Shown here one piece after another: positions 63,137 to 64,000 of a stretch of DNA of 64,000 nucleotides. The stretch spans positions 868,001 through 932,000 of the forward strand of contig NZ_WVNW01000001.1 in the NCBI RefSeq assembly GCF_013179285.1, read 5' to 3'. This DNA comes from Roseobacter sp. HKCCD6576-2. Lineage in GTDB: Bacteria > Pseudomonadota > Alphaproteobacteria > Rhodobacterales > Rhodobacteraceae. Position 1 is the first letter of the stretch. Every line of letters starts with the position of its first letter. The notes under the pieces are model-generated. The model searched no databases. It worked only from the letters and a program-made list of their open reading frames with translations, and was not told the DNA's origin. Made by a program: the position numbers and the translations under genes.

Positions 63137-63221
63137 TGGTGGCCGCTGTGGGACTCGAACCCACACGCCCGAAAGCCTCGGATTTTAAGTCCGGTCTGTC
63201 TACCAATTCCAGCAAGCGGCC
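63137..63221 (-). tRNA. tRNA-Leu (UAA)
   Basis: An 85-base tRNA on the minus strand with CCA encoded. The acceptor stem GGCCGCT pairs with AGCGGCC, the T-arm contains GGTTCGAGTCC, and the anticodon loop CTTAAAA gives TAA. A long class II variable arm (about GAGGCTTTCGGGC) is present, as expected for leucine. Confidence 0.95.
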
Positions 63222-63466
63222 ACGAGAAAAGCCATACAAGCCCGTTTCCCGAAGGTCGAGAGCTGCCGTGCAATGGACCGCAATTCCAAACAGCTCCGAC
63301 AATCAAACCGCGCCTAAAAGAGACAGGCACAACCGTCTACGGTACATCTGCCCAAGGGTTCATTCAGTCGGAAATCGCGCAACGCAGAAGATTTGCGGCA
63401 GATCAAGGCAGCTGAAATTTTTCAAGTCATACTAATATTTGGAAACGCGCCAATCTGACGGAGGCC

Positions 63467-64000
63467 ATGATGGTCCGACAACGCAAAGAATTGCTAACCG
63501 TCACACCGCCCACATTGGAGCGGTTTGGATTTGATCAGATTGACCAGGCCCTAGCGATAACCGGGCCTGCCATGCGGCGCGACTGGCTGTTGGCGCGGTT
63601 TCAGGAAGGGCTGCAATTGCGCATGCTGCGGGCGCCCGACCTGGGTCTCATCGCCTTCACGCCTGGCCGGGCGGCCTGGGTGCCGATTGCCGGCGCCGAA
63701 GAGGCCGTGGTGGTGCATGACCTCCGTGTTGGGGCGCAGTCGACCGCCCCCGAGACGGTCCGCCGATTGTGGACTGCGGTGGAGGAGTGGGCGCGGTTTT
63801 ACGGATTTTCGTCGGTTCTGGCGCTCTCGGGTTCGGCCCTCGGCCTGATCCCGCCGGATATGATCACCGGGCGGCGCTATGTCTGTCTGGACGAGGGGCC
63901 GGGGAAGACCCGGTTGATGGGGAAGGTTCTACAGGGGCCGATCTCTCTGCCACGGATTCCGAAAGATTGGGCGCTCCGCGCGGAACGTCTTGGGCCGGGC
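63467..64000 (+). CDS. Uncharacterised protein, 3'-truncated by window end
   Basis: An open frame of 178 codons starting at 63467 (adjacent ATG codons, preceded by GGAGGCC) and still open at the window edge. The protein begins MMVRQRKELLTVTPPTLERF and contains AMRRDWLLARFQEGLQLRML, WVPIAGAEEAVVVHDLRVG and ARFYGFSSVLALSGSALG. The alternating strand/helix pattern and the VLALSG segment are compatible with an acetyltransferase-like (GNAT) fold, but I do not recognise a family and no acetyl-CoA loop is evident. The amino-acid use is normal and not antisense-like, so it is probably a real gene. Confidence 0.65.
   Translation, partial: MMVRQRKELLTVTPPTLERFGFDQIDQALAITGPAMRRDWLLARFQEGLQLRMLRAPDLGLIAFTPGRAAWVPIAGAEEAVVVHDLRVGAQSTAPETVRRLWTAVEEWARFYGFSSVLALSGSALGLIPPDMITGRRYVCLDEGPGKTRLMGKVLQGPISLPRIPKDWALRAERLGPG

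Noticed and set aside
63049-63435. A 128-codon plus-strand frame.
   Set aside because: It runs through the complement of tRNA-Leu and has no ribosome-binding site or family match.

Overview
The window looks like a chromosomal segment of a Roseobacter-group alphaproteobacterium (Rhodobacterales). The evidence is GC-rich DNA with mostly G/C third positions, many ATGA-type translational couplings, and families common in that group: PntAB, DUF1289, DUF1178, DUF3422, a TAXI-type TRAP transporter, HemP and an Irr-type operator. There is no integrase, transposase, plasmid or phage gene and no CRISPR array. I support 60 protein genes (two cut by the window edges) and two tRNAs.

Layout. 1-12 kb: a cut YiiX-like amidase gene, then a minus-strand peptide-type ABC importer operon (two ATPases, binding protein, a LysE/RhtB exporter, two permeases). 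It is divergent from an ArgE-like deacetylase and three tandem paralogous M20 amidohydrolases, which suggests uptake and intracellular hydrolysis of acylated amino acids or peptides. 12-29 kb: housekeeping and small conserved genes. These are moaA, a lipoprotein, DUF3422, GNAT, SDR, pntAB, an iron-related patch (an unknown gene behind a TGA-N9-TCA palindrome, dps behind an Irr-like box, hemP, DUF1289), an AcuC-like deacetylase, a Nudix enzyme, DUF1178, an SDR, a glycosyltransferase with an internally duplicated catalytic domain, and DUF2461.

29-51.7 kb: a large acyl-CoA catabolic island that I consider the most interesting part. It holds a BASS transporter with an acyl-CoA ligase, an IclR regulator, a nitronate-monooxygenase-like flavoprotein, acyl-CoA dehydrogenase, a 2,4-dienoyl-CoA-reductase-like SDR, thioesterase, crotonase, a TAXI-TRAP importer with its own CoA ligase, and a seven-gene, mostly overlapping minus-strand operon. 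That operon encodes a FadJ-like protein, a PaaK-like protein, an LplA-like protein, a thiolase, an HMG-CoA-synthase-like protein, a DUF35 protein and a PaaH-like protein. A shared palindrome (TTTCG-N5-CGAAA type) lies in three divergent promoters of the island and predicts a single regulon, probably of the local IclR protein. Four members of the big operon have lost hallmark active-site residues, including the catalytic Cys of the HMG-CoA-synthase-like protein and all zinc ligands of the DUF35 protein.

51.8-64 kb: tRNA-Cys, a Pcm-like methyltransferase plus TolC, an acidic PopZ-like protein, a rhomboid protease, a small orphan gene, EF-P, a small conserved protein, and a LysR gene divergent from dabB-dabA (a predicted energy-coupled inorganic carbon accumulation system). 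Then come tRNA-Leu(UAA) and an uncharacterised gene running off the window end.

Only one gene-free stretch exceeds 300 bases (11904-12229), and it holds two strong hairpins. Function calls come from motifs and remembered family features; no database search was run.
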